Notes: generated by a model from the sequence alone, not told the origin. A stretch of DNA of 47,135 nucleotides from Sulfurimonas sp. (GCA_026988245.1 JALSLR010000064.1:1-47135), one strand, 5' to 3'. Shown: positions 1 to 9,138, counted from the stretch's first letter. Numbers and translations are program-made.

Positions 1-148
1 TGGAGTTAAAAATATATAAAAGATGATTTATTAGCCTTTTTAGGTGTTTCTGGCTTCAAAAAAAGATGAAATTTTATGAATTTGGAGGTATGATGATTGT
101 TATGGAATTATTTGGGCTTAAGCTTCATATAATAAATTGCATAATTAA

Positions 149-157
149 TGCTATAAT
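149..157 (+). promoter_or_regulatory. Extended -10 promoter of the MCP-like gene
   Basis: TG-C-TATAAT with the hexamer at 152-157, a textbook extended -10 element. The ATG of the following gene starts at 164, only 6 nt downstream, so transcription should start at or within a base or two of the start codon. No Shine-Dalgarno sequence precedes the ATG. The rest of 1-148 is AT-rich and holds no gene I can support. Confidence 0.6.
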
Positions 158-163
158 ACGCTT

Positions 164-1327
164 ATGCATAAAATAATACTTGTTTTTTTATTTGTAACGC
201 ACCTTGTTTCAGCAGAATTAGACACTATACAAGATAGTTACGAATCTCTCAACAAAGAGATAGACAAGATAGCCCCTATGCTATCAACAGAAGAAAAAGT
301 TGCTCTTTACTACCTTGTTCTTTCTACTCATGAAAGTATCACAACAGCTTTATCTCTAGATAAGTCAAAAGTTGCATCTCTGCAAAAACTACAAGATAAA
401 ACTCTTAGCACCATTGCCTCTTTACACGAAAGTGATTCTAACATTGCAGCCAAACAGATAGAAAAACTCAAAGAACTCTACACAAAGATGAATACAAATG
501 GTATAGACCTCATAAATGCACAAAAAGCTGAAGATAAGACAAAGGTAAAAATTGTCTATCAAGATAAATTCATCTATCAAGACAAGATAGTATATAAAGA
601 TAAAATAGTTTATAAAGAGAAAAACAATCCTGCAGTTTCGTATTTATTTTTAGCCATTAGTTTTATAGTTGGTTTGCTTCTTGCAGGTTTGACATTTCTA
701 AGAGCTCTCTCAAAAGTTAAAAAGGTAGCAAAAATTGATAAAGAGCAGATAGAAAAAAAAGTTTATGTTACTCAAAGTGAAAATAAAGAGCTAGCTACTG
801 AGATAAAACGCATAGAGCAAAACAGACAACTACAAAAAGAATCTCAAGAAAAAGAAGATAAACTTCTTAAAAATGAAAATAGGATGCTTATAGAAAAGAA
901 CAATACACTTCTAACAAGCCAAAACAACTTAGAGAGAGAAATCCAAGAGTTAAAAGTTATCCACAAAAAGGTAGTTTATACACTAGAAGAAGAGTTGCAA
1001 CTTATAAAAACACAAAAAGAAAAGTTTATGGAGAGTGAGTCTGAAGAAAACTTTTTTCAAGAAGAAAAACTCATTACCTTACAAACGCAAAGCCGTGATA
1101 TCTACGCGGTTTTAAATACTATAGCAGATATAGCTGACCAAACAAATCTTCTTGCTTTAAATGCTGCTATTGAAGCTGCACGAGCAGGTGAGCATGGGCG
1201 CGGTTTTGCAGTTGTCGCAGATGAAGTACGTAAGCTCGCGGAAAGAACACAAAAAGCACTTCTTGAAGCAAAGGTAAATATCTCTACCGTTGTTGATGGC
1301 ATAGCCAATCTTAAAGAGGAACAGTAA
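164..1327 (+). CDS. Membrane-anchored methyl-accepting chemotaxis-like protein with shortened signalling domain
   Basis: An N-terminal signal/anchor (residues 1-17) is followed by a helical, presumably periplasmic, stretch, a lysine/tyrosine repeat of the YQDK/YKDK type (about residues 132-152), one membrane segment (about 160-183), a long coiled coil and a C-terminal MCP hairpin tip (about 318-370) with the conserved EAARAGE and [17 protein letters not shown] signatures. The tip is the part of MCPs that contacts CheA/CheW. Normal MCPs have two long antiparallel arms of equal length around the tip; here the protein ends about 40 residues after it, so the return arm is short and there is no HAMP domain or standard sensor. 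It may be an atypical receptor or accessory array component. A receiver protein follows 9 nt downstream. The family assignment is firm, the signalling ability is not. Confidence 0.8.
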   Translation: MHKIILVFLFVTHLVSAELDTIQDSYESLNKEIDKIAPMLSTEEKVALYYLVLSTHESITTALSLDKSKVASLQKLQDKTLSTIASLHESDSNIAAKQIEKLKELYTKMNTNGIDLINAQKAEDKTKVKIVYQDKFIYQDKIVYKDKIVYKEKNNPAVSYLFLAISFIVGLLLAGLTFLRALSKVKKVAKIDKEQIEKKVYVTQSENKELATEIKRIEQNRQLQKESQEKEDKLLKNENRMLIEKNNTLLTSQNNLEREIQELKVIHKKVVYTLEEELQLIKTQKEKFMESESEENFFQEEKLITLQTQSRDIYAVLNTIADIADQTNLLALNAAIEAARAGEHGRGFAVVADEVRKLAERTQKALLEAKVNISTVVDGIANLKEEQ

Positions 1328-1330
1328 AAT
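1325..1330 (+). promoter_or_regulatory. Possible -10 box directly ahead of the receiver/GGDEF gene
   Basis: TAAAAT overlaps the stop codon of the upstream gene and lies 6 nt before the ATG at 1337. The nearest purine-rich element (AGAGGA, 1315-1320) is 16 nt from the ATG, far for a ribosome binding site. Co-transcription with the upstream gene is equally possible. Confidence 0.3.
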
Positions 1331-1336
1331 AAACGT

Positions 1337-2233
1337 ATGAAAGAAAATAGTGATTTTACTATCTTAATTGTTGATGATGAGATTATAAACATCAAGATAG
1401 CCTCTGTTTACCTCAAACGTGAGGGCTACAAAGTTCTCTACACCACAGAACCGCTTAGTGCTATGAGATATGTTGAACAACATAACATTCACCTCATTTT
1501 ACTCGACATAGACATGCCCATCAAAAATGGTTTTGAGGTGTGCGAGAACTTAAAAGAAAACTCTAAAACAAAAGATATCCCTATCATATTTTTAACTGCG
1601 CAAACAGATATAGAGTATATATCTCGTGCCTTTAAGGCTGGTGGTATTGACTATATTTTTAAACCTTTTAATCCTATAGAATTAAAAGTAAGAGTTGAAA
1701 CGCAACTCAAGGTGCTGTCCTATTTTGAAGAGATAAAAGACAAACAATATAAACTTGCACAGTACAGTGTAACAGACCCCCTTACAAAGCTATACAATAG
1801 TTTATATTTCGATTCTCAAATAATTAAAAACCAAAAAAGAGAACAAAAATTTTGGTTTCTTACTTTTAAAATAGATAGGCTTGATAGAGTTAACCAAATA
1901 TATGGACTCTTTGACACAGATAAAATCATAAAAAGCTTTGCAAAAGTGATACAAAGCCAAGCTATACCAAACTCAATAGTTGCAAGACTTCATGGGGGAA
2001 GCATAGGTGTCCTTATAAACAATGCAGAAAAAAAACCTATAATCAAGTTTTATCAATCAATAGTCTTAAAAGCCTTTAGAGATGAGATACTTGTCAATAG
2101 AGTTACATTTTCAACTATCCTCTATTACGTAAAAAATCCTACAACTTCTTTACCTCATATATACAAAAAAATAAACACACATATGCACTCACTTCAAGAA
2201 AGTGGTGAACATAAGTACTCTATAATCCAATAA
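1337..2233 (+). CDS. Response regulator with receiver domain and degenerate GGDEF domain
   Basis: The receiver domain (residues about 7-123) has the acidic pair D13/D14, phosphoacceptor D57 in LLDIDMP, T87 and K109 in the IFKPF motif, so it looks competent for phosphorylation. It is followed by a GGDEF-fold domain beginning at TDPLTKLYN (about 146-154). The catalytic signature is replaced by HGGSIG (219-224), lacking the metal- and GTP-binding acidic residues, so diguanylate cyclase activity is unlikely. The domain could instead bind nucleotide or serve as a dimerisation or output surface. Its position 9 nt after an MCP-like gene suggests the two act in one pathway, but this is inference. Confidence 0.85.
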   Translation: MKENSDFTILIVDDEIINIKIASVYLKREGYKVLYTTEPLSAMRYVEQHNIHLILLDIDMPIKNGFEVCENLKENSKTKDIPIIFLTAQTDIEYISRAFKAGGIDYIFKPFNPIELKVRVETQLKVLSYFEEIKDKQYKLAQYSVTDPLTKLYNSLYFDSQIIKNQKREQKFWFLTFKIDRLDRVNQIYGLFDTDKIIKSFAKVIQSQAIPNSIVARLHGGSIGVLINNAEKKPIIKFYQSIVLKAFRDEILVNRVTFSTILYYVKNPTTSLPHIYKKINTHMHSLQESGEHKYSIIQ

Positions 2234-2235
2234 AC

Positions 2236-2265
2236 TTGACTTTATCTATACTATTAGTGTAAAAT
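2236..2265 (+). promoter_or_regulatory. Promoter of rho
   Basis: TTGACT (2236-2241), an 18-nt spacer, then TAAAAT (2260-2265) with TG immediately before it. The inferred start lies about 75 nt upstream of the rho ATG, leaving a leader that contains a small hairpin. Confidence 0.45.
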
Positions 2266-2280
2266 TAGGTTATAACAAAC

Positions 2281-2295
2281 GAGATAATATATCTC
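2281..2295 (+). promoter_or_regulatory. Small hairpin in the rho leader
   Basis: GAGATA-ATA-TATCTC forms a perfect 6-bp stem with a 3-nt loop in the untranslated leader of rho, followed by a C-run (CCCCC). Rho commonly regulates its own leader, but nothing here proves that for this gene. Confidence 0.3.
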
Positions 2296-2344
2296 AAAAT
2301 CTTTCCCCCTGCAAAAAATCCAAAAAAACTAAGGCAGAATTCTA

Positions 2345-3703
2345 ATGAGTGAAACAACTTCACAAACACCTCGTAACAACAACCGTAACAACAACAGCAG
2401 CACAAATCGTAATAACTCTAAATCTCGTTCTCATAAACCAGTAAATGGAACAAGCGTAGATGAACTCCGCGCTAAGTCTATAGAAGAGTTGATTACAATC
2501 GCTGATGAACTAAAAGTAGAACACCCGCAAGAATTAAAACGTCAAGATGTTATTTTTGAAATTTTAAAGGCACAGACTGAACAAGGTGGTTATATACTTT
2601 TTAGTGGTATCTTAGAGATTATGCAAGATGGTTACGGTTTTATACGTTCTATCGATAAAAGTTTTGGGGAGAGTATCAATGATGCTTACGTTTCAAACAC
2701 TCAAATTAAAAGATTTGCACTTAGAAATGGGGATGTAGTCACTGGTCAAGTTCGCCCGCCAAAAGAACAAGAACGTTACTATGCCCTCATCAAGATAGAA
2801 GCAGTCAATAGTCTTCCACCTGAGGAGAGTAAAAAACGTCCACTTTTTGAAAACCTTACCCCACTTTATGCACTAGACCAAATCAAACTAGAGTATAGAG
2901 AAAAAGGTTTAACTGGTCGAATGATGGATCTTTTTGCTCCTATTGGTAAAGGGCAACGTGGACTTATCGTTGCACCACCAAGAAGTGGTAAAACTGAACT
3001 GCTTAAAGAGATAGCGCATGGTATCACTCACAATCATCCTGAGATAGATATGATGGTACTTCTAGTTGATGAGCGTCCAGAAGAAGTTACAGATATGGAA
3101 AGAAGCGTTAAAGGGGAAGTATATAGTTCTACTTTTGATATGCCAGCTAAAAACCATGTTAAAGTTGCAGAAATGGTTATAGAAAAAGCAAAACGTAGAG
3201 TTGAGTTAGGTAAAGATGTTGTTATCTTACTTGACTCCATCACAAGGCTTGCTCGTGCATACAATACTGCTACGCCTTCATCTGGTAAAGTCCTCTCTGG
3301 TGGGGTTGATGCTAATGCACTTCACCGTCCTAAGCGTTTCTTTGGAGCAGCTCGTAATATCGAAAATGGTGGAAGTTTAACTATCATCGCTACTGCACTT
3401 GTTGATACTGGAAGCCGTATGGATGAAGTGATTTTTGAAGAGTTTAAAGGTACTGGTAACTCCGAAGTAGTTCTTGATAGAAAAATAGCTGACAGACGCA
3501 TCTATCCAGCTATTGATGTACTTAAGTCTGGAACTCGTAAAGATGAATTACTCATCGGTCCAGATAAACTTCAAAAAGTATTTATACTTCGTTCTATGAT
3601 GAATAAACAAGATAACGAAATAGAAGCGCTTAAATTCATTTATACAACGATGGGTAAAAAGACTACAAATGAAGAATTTCTTGAAAGTATGAACACTCAA
3701 TAG
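2345..3703 (+). CDS. rho: Transcription termination factor Rho
   Basis: Hexameric RNA helicase that ends transcription on untranslated RNA. After a low-complexity Asn/Arg/Ser-rich N-terminal tail (about residues 8-35) come the Rho N-terminal helical domain (37-80), the cold-shock-like RNA-binding domain (82-155, with DGYGFIRS) and the RecA-type ATPase with Walker A APPRSGKT at 210-217, a Walker B at [11 protein letters not shown] and the Q-loop/R-loop region. The 452-residue length exceeds the E. coli protein mainly through the disordered tail. The AAGGCAG element upstream supports the start. The murI ATG follows the stop by 2 nt, indicating translational coupling. Confidence 0.97.
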   Translation: MSETTSQTPRNNNRNNNSSTNRNNSKSRSHKPVNGTSVDELRAKSIEELITIADELKVEHPQELKRQDVIFEILKAQTEQGGYILFSGILEIMQDGYGFIRSIDKSFGESINDAYVSNTQIKRFALRNGDVVTGQVRPPKEQERYYALIKIEAVNSLPPEESKKRPLFENLTPLYALDQIKLEYREKGLTGRMMDLFAPIGKGQRGLIVAPPRSGKTELLKEIAHGITHNHPEIDMMVLLVDERPEEVTDMERSVKGEVYSSTFDMPAKNHVKVAEMVIEKAKRRVELGKDVVILLDSITRLARAYNTATPSSGKVLSGGVDANALHRPKRFFGAARNIENGGSLTIIATALVDTGSRMDEVIFEEFKGTGNSEVVLDRKIADRRIYPAIDVLKSGTRKDELLIGPDKLQKVFILRSMMNKQDNEIEALKFIYTTMGKKTTNEEFLESMNTQ

Positions 3704-3705
3704 TC

Positions 3706-4452
3706 ATGAAATTAGGAGTTTTTGATTCAGGCATTGGTGGTTTAACAGTTGTCAAATCACTCTTAGAACACCAACTCTTTGAAGAGATTATCTATTATGG
3801 AGACACAGCTCGTGTCCCTTATGGTACTAAAGATAAAAACACCATCATCCGCTACGGCATCGAAGCTGTAGAGTTTTTCAAAAACTTTGAACTTGACCTC
3901 ATCATAGTCGCTTGTAATACTGTAAGCGCCTATGCACTTGATGAGATGCGTGAAGCGTCTACTTGTCCTATCGTAGGTGTAGTTGAAGCTGGTGTTTTAG
4001 CCTGTGCAAACTTCCTTCATGATAAAAGCTCCAACATTCTTGTGCTTGGAACAAAAGCAACTATCACATCAAAATCATATACCATAGGTCTTAAAGATAA
4101 AGGTTTTAACTATGTTGAGGCTAAAGCAACGGGACTTTTTGTACCGCTTGTAGAAGAAGAAATATTTAAAGGCCCTATTTTAGATGAAGTATTTCAACAC
4201 TACTTTAAAGGTATCAACAAAACTCCAGATGCTGTGATACTCGGGTGTACACATTTTCCACTCATCGAACAAGCATTACAAGCATACTTTGGAAGTGCTA
4301 CTAAGCTTATTCATTCAGGTGATGCTATCGTCGAAGATTTAGAAAACAAGTTCAATTTTTCTACTCAATATAAAAACCCAAAACTAAAGTTTTTTGCCTC
4401 AGAAAACCCTGATGCATTAAAATTTATTGCAAGAAAGTGGTTATCTTTATAA
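3706..4452 (+). CDS. murI: Glutamate racemase
   Basis: Cytoplasmic, cofactor-independent racemase making D-glutamate for peptidoglycan. The protein shows the N-terminal FDSGIGGLTV motif (D7, S8), the first catalytic cysteine C70 in the VACNTVSA segment and the second C181 in GCTHFPL, so both acid/base residues are present. Its 248 residues match the family. It starts 2 nt after the rho stop and is probably co-transcribed with rho. Confidence 0.96.
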   Translation: MKLGVFDSGIGGLTVVKSLLEHQLFEEIIYYGDTARVPYGTKDKNTIIRYGIEAVEFFKNFELDLIIVACNTVSAYALDEMREASTCPIVGVVEAGVLACANFLHDKSSNILVLGTKATITSKSYTIGLKDKGFNYVEAKATGLFVPLVEEEIFKGPILDEVFQHYFKGINKTPDAVILGCTHFPLIEQALQAYFGSATKLIHSGDAIVEDLENKFNFSTQYKNPKLKFFASENPDALKFIARKWLSL

Positions 4453-4482
4453 GATTGTAACCATACAGTCACTCTCATTTAA

Positions 4483-4488
4483 TACAAT
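4483..4488 (+). promoter_or_regulatory. -10 box 5 nt before the start of the following gene
   Basis: TACAAT precedes the ATG at 4494 by 5 nt, and the short murI spacer has no Shine-Dalgarno sequence. This points to a leaderless transcript. Confidence 0.4.
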
Positions 4489-4493
4489 TTTTT

Positions 4494-5399
4494 ATGAGAA
4501 AAAAACAAAAAATTATTAACCTTTACAACGACTACACAATATCAAGTATAAAACATGTGATATCGATACAAACAGAAGAAGATTTAGAACATTTTTGGGA
4601 CTTTATAAATACTCACAATAATTCTAAATATATCTTAATGAATAACTTTATATCAATGTTTTATGAGTTTGCACATACTTATGTACTCAACCATGAAGTT
4701 CACTTTTTCGAAATCATTTTAGAAGAAAGTGATGCAAACTTTTACTTTACCTTTTGGAATAAGCATCTAGCAAACTCCTTTGAAAACTATCTTCAAAAAA
4801 CTTCTACTATCTTTTTGCTACAAGACAATAAAATAAGCGTTAAGCTAGATAAATCAAAACAAGAAGAGATTCTTTTAGATAATAAAACTAAAGAGATAAA
4901 AAGACATAAAAAACTCATCTCAAGTAATACAAACGAACCAAAAACTATCTCTCCATATACATTCATAACAGAGGATGACTTAGAGGAGCTTATACACCTT
5001 AATGAAGACATGCAAGAGGTCTTGTACCACGTAAATAGACATGGGTTCAATGAGGCATACTTTATATCTTTACGTTCTTGTTTATCTATGTTTTGTCTAA
5101 CCATTCGATACTATGACACTATATCAAATATTGCAAACATCATCACAAAATTTTCAAACACATTAAATACTAACAAAAGTGCAATTTTGAACCTTAGCAT
5201 CGATGAACTTGACTTAATAGCTGGCCTAATTAATAATATAGATATGTGGTTACGGGTACTTTTTATAGAGGGCGGTGCTGACTTACACTTCATGGACAAT
5301 TCAATACAAGCAGATTGTGAAATGATATTGCAAATGTTTATACCACAATGCGAGTTGCAAAATTCAGATGATGACTTGGATGATATATTTAACTTTTAA
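4494..5399 (+). CDS. Unrecognised helical protein with acidic C-terminal tail
   Basis: I do not recognise this 301-residue protein with confidence. It has no signal peptide or membrane segment. The N-terminal half is mixed and rich in aromatics (about residues 30-100); a charged linker lies near 115-150; the C-terminal half is predicted all-helical. Near the end is an Asp-X3-Gln motif (DNSIQ), and the last residues, DDLDDIFNF, resemble the amphipathic CheY-binding tail of CheZ phosphatases. Remote CheZ homologues exist in Helicobacter and Campylobacter, so a CheY/receiver phosphatase is a hypothesis only. The distance from DNSIQ to the C-terminus (about 34 residues) is shorter than in known CheZ proteins. 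A GATGCTAAG-type motif lies at 5193-5201. Confidence 0.7.
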   Translation: MRKKQKIINLYNDYTISSIKHVISIQTEEDLEHFWDFINTHNNSKYILMNNFISMFYEFAHTYVLNHEVHFFEIILEESDANFYFTFWNKHLANSFENYLQKTSTIFLLQDNKISVKLDKSKQEEILLDNKTKEIKRHKKLISSNTNEPKTISPYTFITEDDLEELIHLNEDMQEVLYHVNRHGFNEAYFISLRSCLSMFCLTIRYYDTISNIANIITKFSNTLNTNKSAILNLSIDELDLIAGLINNIDMWLRVLFIEGGADLHFMDNSIQADCEMILQMFIPQCELQNSDDDLDDIFNF

Positions 5400-5408
5400 T
5401 ATTACTTA

Positions 5409-5417
5409 TGCTAAAAT
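5409..5417 (+). promoter_or_regulatory. Extended -10 promoter of dnaX
   Basis: TG-C-TAAAAT (hexamer 5412-5417) lies 27 nt before the TTG start of dnaX and is followed by the ribosome binding site TAGGAGAG at 5432-5439. Confidence 0.45.
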
Positions 5418-5444
5418 AATTTCAATTTAATTAGGAGAGCATTA

Positions 5445-7139
5445 TTGAAAGAAAGTTCTGAAGTATTAGCTAGAAAATATAGACCTATTAATTTTGATGA
5501 ACTTATAGGTCAAGAGACTATAGCTCAGACTCTTTCTCTTGCTCTTGATTCTAATAGGCTCTCGCATGCTTATCTATTTTCTGGATTAAGGGGGAGTGGA
5601 AAAACATCAACAGCTCGTATTTTTGCAAAGGCACTCATCTGTGAGGAGGGTTTGTCTCATCAGCCTTGTGGAGTTTGTCAAAACTGTATCTCTGCCTTAG
5701 AAAATCGTCATGTTGACATCGTAGAGATGGATGCAGCTAGTTCCAGAAAGATAGATGATATCCGTGATCTAATAGAGCAAACAAAATACAAACCAGCTAG
5801 TGCAAGATATAAGATATTTATCATAGATGAAGTCCATATGCTTACAAAAGAAGCTTTTAATGCACTTTTAAAAACTCTAGAAGAACCACCACCATACGTA
5901 AAGTTTATACTCGCTACAACTGACCCACTCAAACTTCCAGCGACTATCCTTTCTCGTACGCAACATTTTAGATTTAAAAGTATAGCACTTAACAAGGTGA
6001 TAGACCATTTAGCACATATTTTAAATTTAGAAGAGATACAGTATGAGATAGATGCACTTGAAATTTTAGCTCGAAGTGGAAATGGAAGTCTAAGAGACAC
6101 CCTCACTCTCCTTGACCAAGCTATAATATTTTCCAAAAATTTTGTAGATGTTAATACAGTTACAGAGATGTTAGGTCTTGTGGATCCTAAATTTATCAGT
6201 GAAATTTTTAATGCTGTATTTGCTAAAGATTATGCAAAGGTTGTTGAGTTTACAAAAGTCCTACAAGACTATGAAAGTGAAATGGTAGTAGATGAGCTAA
6301 TCGCTTATATAAAAGATAGAATGTATGCGAATGATGCACTCTTTTCAACACTTATCATAGATAGATTTTTTAGAATTTTAAGTGATTCGAAATCTCTTTT
6401 TGCCATTAATGCTGATGGTTCTTTTGTTTTAAGTCTCATTTTTTTTAAAATGATGGAAGCACTTCGCATCAAAGAGATTGATGTGATGATAGAGTCTCTC
6501 CAAAAAGAGGTACAAAGAGCAGATTTAGGGGAAATCCCTCTTAATTTAGACCTAGCTTCACCCACGCAAGATAAAGAGGAGAGTACAACACTTACAACGC
6601 CTTCATCACCATCCAAACCACAATCGCCACCAACACAAATAGACCCAAATCTTGCTCGCTTTGAACAGTTAACTACAAACATCAAAGATAGAAATGCTGA
6701 ACTTGGGGAGTGTTTTGAAAAAAGTATTTCATTTATCTCTTACGAAGACAAAACACTCACTTGGGAAAGTTGTGCAAACGAAACATGTAAACAAATTTTG
6801 AAACATGGATTTAGTGCTATTAGGCAACTTGTGCGAGAAGAGTTTGGCTTTGAAACTAAGATCAAACATACGCCATGTTCTAATGAAGTAGTAGAAGATT
6901 CCAAAGAAGAGCAATCAATACAACAACCCATTATCCAGCAACCAGCTATGAACGAGCCTCAAAGTACCTCAATGGTTGAAGACGCAGAGATAGGTGGAAG
7001 TGCGTCGTGTGTAACAAATTGTGATTCAGCAGACAACACAAAAGAGATAGATGGCACAGATATAAAAGATGAACCGATGGTTGTAAAAGCTATAGAACTT
7101 TTTGAAGCAAATAAAATCACAATTCAGTCGAAAATTTAA
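5445..7139 (+). CDS. dnaX: DNA polymerase III subunits gamma/tau
   Basis: Clamp-loader ATPase of the replicative polymerase. Walker A GLRGSGKT is at residues 47-54, zinc-binding cysteines at 66, 75, 78 and 81, the DEVH box at 128-131, and the SRTQHF arginine-finger region follows. The C-terminal part (after about 365) is a low-complexity, Ser/Pro/Thr-rich linker and a variable tau-type domain. Translation starts at TTG, chosen because TAGGAGAG sits 5 nt upstream and the family N-terminus (ARKYRP) begins there. The gene converges on the leftward HAMP-like gene with 2 nt between stops, and no terminator hairpin is visible. Confidence 0.96.
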   Translation: MKESSEVLARKYRPINFDELIGQETIAQTLSLALDSNRLSHAYLFSGLRGSGKTSTARIFAKALICEEGLSHQPCGVCQNCISALENRHVDIVEMDAASSRKIDDIRDLIEQTKYKPASARYKIFIIDEVHMLTKEAFNALLKTLEEPPPYVKFILATTDPLKLPATILSRTQHFRFKSIALNKVIDHLAHILNLEEIQYEIDALEILARSGNGSLRDTLTLLDQAIIFSKNFVDVNTVTEMLGLVDPKFISEIFNAVFAKDYAKVVEFTKVLQDYESEMVVDELIAYIKDRMYANDALFSTLIIDRFFRILSDSKSLFAINADGSFVLSLIFFKMMEALRIKEIDVMIESLQKEVQRADLGEIPLNLDLASPTQDKEESTTLTTPSSPSKPQSPPTQIDPNLARFEQLTTNIKDRNAELGECFEKSISFISYEDKTLTWESCANETCKQILKHGFSAIRQLVREEFGFETKIKHTPCSNEVVEDSKEEQSIQQPIIQQPAMNEPQSTSMVEDAEIGGSASCVTNCDSADNTKEIDGTDIKDEPMVVKAIELFEANKITIQSKI

Positions 7140-7141
7140 TC

Positions 7142-7519
7142 TTATTTATTGAGTCTTTTAACGATATTTTTGAGGGCTAAAGAGATGTGTAAAAAATCCG
7201 AGTAGTGTTTAATGTTAATGTTTGAGCTATACTCTTTCAAAGAGATATCTTGCACATGTTCACTTAAACTTTCCAAATCTTCTATAAGATTATCATTTTG
7301 TTTTTTTAAAAATATATACATAAGAAAACTCAAGCCAAAAATACTCATCCCAATAACCATAAAAACAATACTGACACCACTGAAAATAATATTCACATCA
7401 TTATTAGCTTCTATAATAGCATCTTTAAGATAGTTATATAAAAAAAATAATATCCCAAATACTAAAAAATTAAACACTACTACATAAGTTAATCGAATCT
7501 GTTTATTTATAGTTTTCAA
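7142..7519 (-). CDS. Two-transmembrane HAMP-like protein without kinase domain
   Basis: A 125-residue protein with a membrane segment at about 10-31, a short periplasmic loop, a second membrane segment at about 47-70 and a C-terminal helical stretch resembling a HAMP linker (two amphipathic helices, residues about 73-125). No catalytic domain follows. It is the last gene of a leftward operon after a histidine kinase and a response regulator, and its start overlaps the regulator stop by 4 nt. The neighbouring kinase has one membrane segment and no obvious sensor, so this protein might supply the sensory input; that is inference. Confidence 0.7.
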   Translation of the reverse strand: MKTINKQIRLTYVVVFNFLVFGILFFLYNYLKDAIIEANNDVNIIFSGVSIVFMVIGMSIFGLSFLMYIFLKKQNDNLIEDLESLSEHVQDISLKEYSSNINIKHYSDFLHISLALKNIVKRLNK

Positions 7520-8205
7520 TTCTCTACCTTATAACCAACAGCAAATACATTTTGAATCGTATCTTTGGGTAATTTCTTTCGTAAATTTTTTATTATTGTC
7601 TTTAATGCATCTATTTTATCTTCTTCATAATCATACCAAACATCCATAATAATTTCATCATAAGAGAGGGTCTTATTTATATTTTTAAAAAACAAACAAA
7701 GGATTTTTCTTTCTTTATTTGTTAAGAGTATCGAAACATTATTATTGATAAGTTCTGAATTATTTAAGTCCCATAAGTAGCCATTTTTAAGAGAAATAAG
7801 ATTTTTAGAAATAACCTCGAAATTTGAAAGTTCAGAGATGGCTAAGTTAAGAGCACTCTTTAGAGTATCTCTATTGACTGGTTTGACAAGGTATTTTGTT
7901 AATTTTAAAGATGTAGCTTCAAGTAAATACTTTGACTCAGTATGTGCAGTCAACATAATAGCCTTCACGCTATGATCTATCTTTCTAATTTTTGCTAAAA
8001 GCTCCAAACCATTTAATTTTGGAATATTCAAATCTACTATGAGTATTTGTGGTTTTTTTTCTTGATATATTTTATATGCAATTTCCCCATCTTCTGCTTC
8101 ATAAACATTTGCAAAATATCTTTTTAAAAATCTTACATAATTATCTCGAATAGCTTTTTCATCTTCCACAAAAAGAATATCAAATTTTTTTATTTCGTCA
8201 CTCAT
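7516..8205 (-). CDS. OmpR/PhoB-type response regulator
   Basis: A 229-residue DNA-binding regulator. The receiver domain has acidic residues at about 14-16 (VEDE), phosphoacceptor D58 in IVDLNIPKLNG, a conserved T in MLTAHTE and K in YLVKPVN. The C-terminal winged helix (about 150-229) shows the LTNKERKIL start and the recognition-helix region ending in AVGYKVEN. It overlaps the upstream kinase gene by 8 nt and the downstream HAMP-like gene by 4 nt, so the three are translationally coupled. Confidence 0.9.
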   Translation of the reverse strand: MSDEIKKFDILFVEDEKAIRDNYVRFLKRYFANVYEAEDGEIAYKIYQEKKPQILIVDLNIPKLNGLELLAKIRKIDHSVKAIMLTAHTESKYLLEATSLKLTKYLVKPVNRDTLKSALNLAISELSNFEVISKNLISLKNGYLWDLNNSELINNNVSILLTNKERKILCLFFKNINKTLSYDEIIMDVWYDYEEDKIDALKTIIKNLRKKLPKDTIQNVFAVGYKVEN

Positions 8206-9088
8206 TTGCTAACCTTTGTATAATCTCAAAACATGCACCATCACCTATATTTTCTACATTAAGTTCGCCATTAAGACTCTCTTCAACAATCAATTTAGAT
8301 ATATACAGACCAAGTCCAGTCCCTTGTGACTTATGCTTCGTTGTAAAATATGGATCAAATATTTTTTTGACAAAAGCATTATCAATCCCACCAGCATTGT
8401 CACAGATAGTTATAATTATACTATCATCTATTTTTTTGGAGTTAATAGTTATTTTTGCATTTTTTACTTTATTTTGTAGTAAGGCATCTTTTGCATTGTT
8501 TAAAATTGCCACTAACACTTGTTGCAGTTCACTTGGGTGGCCAAAACATTTTAAAGTATTGTTTAAATTTGTCTCTACTGATATATCATTATATTTTAAA
8601 TTACCTTTTAAGATATATATAGATTTTTGAAGGAGTTCATGCATCATAAAGGGTTTTTTTTCTTTGTTTGGTTCAAAAAAGTTTTTAAAATCATCTATTG
8701 TTTTTGACATGTACTCTGTTTGTGACTCTATCTCTAAAAGCTTTTCTTCTATATCTATACTTTTTATATTTTTTTCAAATAAGAGGTCATCTACTAAGAG
8801 AACAGCGGAGTTAATCTGAGAAAGAGGTTGCCTCCACTGATGAGCTATGTTTTCAATCATCTCACGCATAGATACAAACTTATTTCGCTCTGAGAGTAGT
8901 TTTTCTTTTTCTTGAATCTTTTGTTCCTCTATCTGCTTTTGAGTTCGAAGCTTAATTTCTTCTTTTTCTTTGTAAAAGTATTTGCTTAATGCAAATATAA
9001 TGATGAGCAACATAAATATAATAATTTCTAAAAAGAGTTCAAAAGTAATCATAAATAGTATTTTATCAAAATTTTTAAAGATAGACAT
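8198..9088 (-). CDS. Sensor histidine kinase
   Basis: A 296-residue kinase with one N-terminal membrane helix (about 12-36), a coiled coil (40-75), a HisKA dimerisation domain with phosphoacceptor H83 in the IAHQWRQPLSQ motif typical of Campylobacterota kinases, and a HATPase domain with an N-box (LNNAKDAL), DNAGGID and GTGLGLYISKL. It has no recognisable extracytoplasmic sensor. The start lacks a clear ribosome binding site; a TATAAA element lies 13 nt upstream on the same strand, leaving a very short leader. It shares its upstream region with the divergent gene at 9139. Confidence 0.92.
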   Translation of the reverse strand: MSIFKNFDKILFMITFELFLEIIIFMLLIIIFALSKYFYKEKEEIKLRTQKQIEEQKIQEKEKLLSERNKFVSMREMIENIAHQWRQPLSQINSAVLLVDDLLFEKNIKSIDIEEKLLEIESQTEYMSKTIDDFKNFFEPNKEKKPFMMHELLQKSIYILKGNLKYNDISVETNLNNTLKCFGHPSELQQVLVAILNNAKDALLQNKVKNAKITINSKKIDDSIIITICDNAGGIDNAFVKKIFDPYFTTKHKSQGTGLGLYISKLIVEESLNGELNVENIGDGACFEIIQRLANE

Positions 9089-9102
9089 AAGTAAAGTTGA
9101 TT

Positions 9103-9108
9103 TATAAT
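9103..9108 (+). promoter_or_regulatory. -10 box for the gene at 9139
   Basis: TATAAT lies 30 nt before the ATG at 9139 and is followed by the ribosome binding site AAGGAG (9126-9131). The divergent kinase gene has its own TATAAA on the opposite strand in the same 50-nt spacer. Confidence 0.45.
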
Positions 9109-9138
9109 GTATATAGGAATTAAAAAGGAGTTTTATTT

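Noticed and set aside
90..176. A 28-codon ORF starting at 90 or 93 behind GGAGG, overlapping the MCP-like gene start
   Set aside because: Spacing from GGAGG is too short for the first two ATGs, it contains the downstream promoter's -10 box, and the peptide shows no recognisable feature. A leader peptide cannot be excluded.
7212..7433. Rightward ORF of 73 codons opposite the HAMP-like gene
   Set aside because: Antisense shadow of a gene that fits better in operon context and has clear membrane segments.
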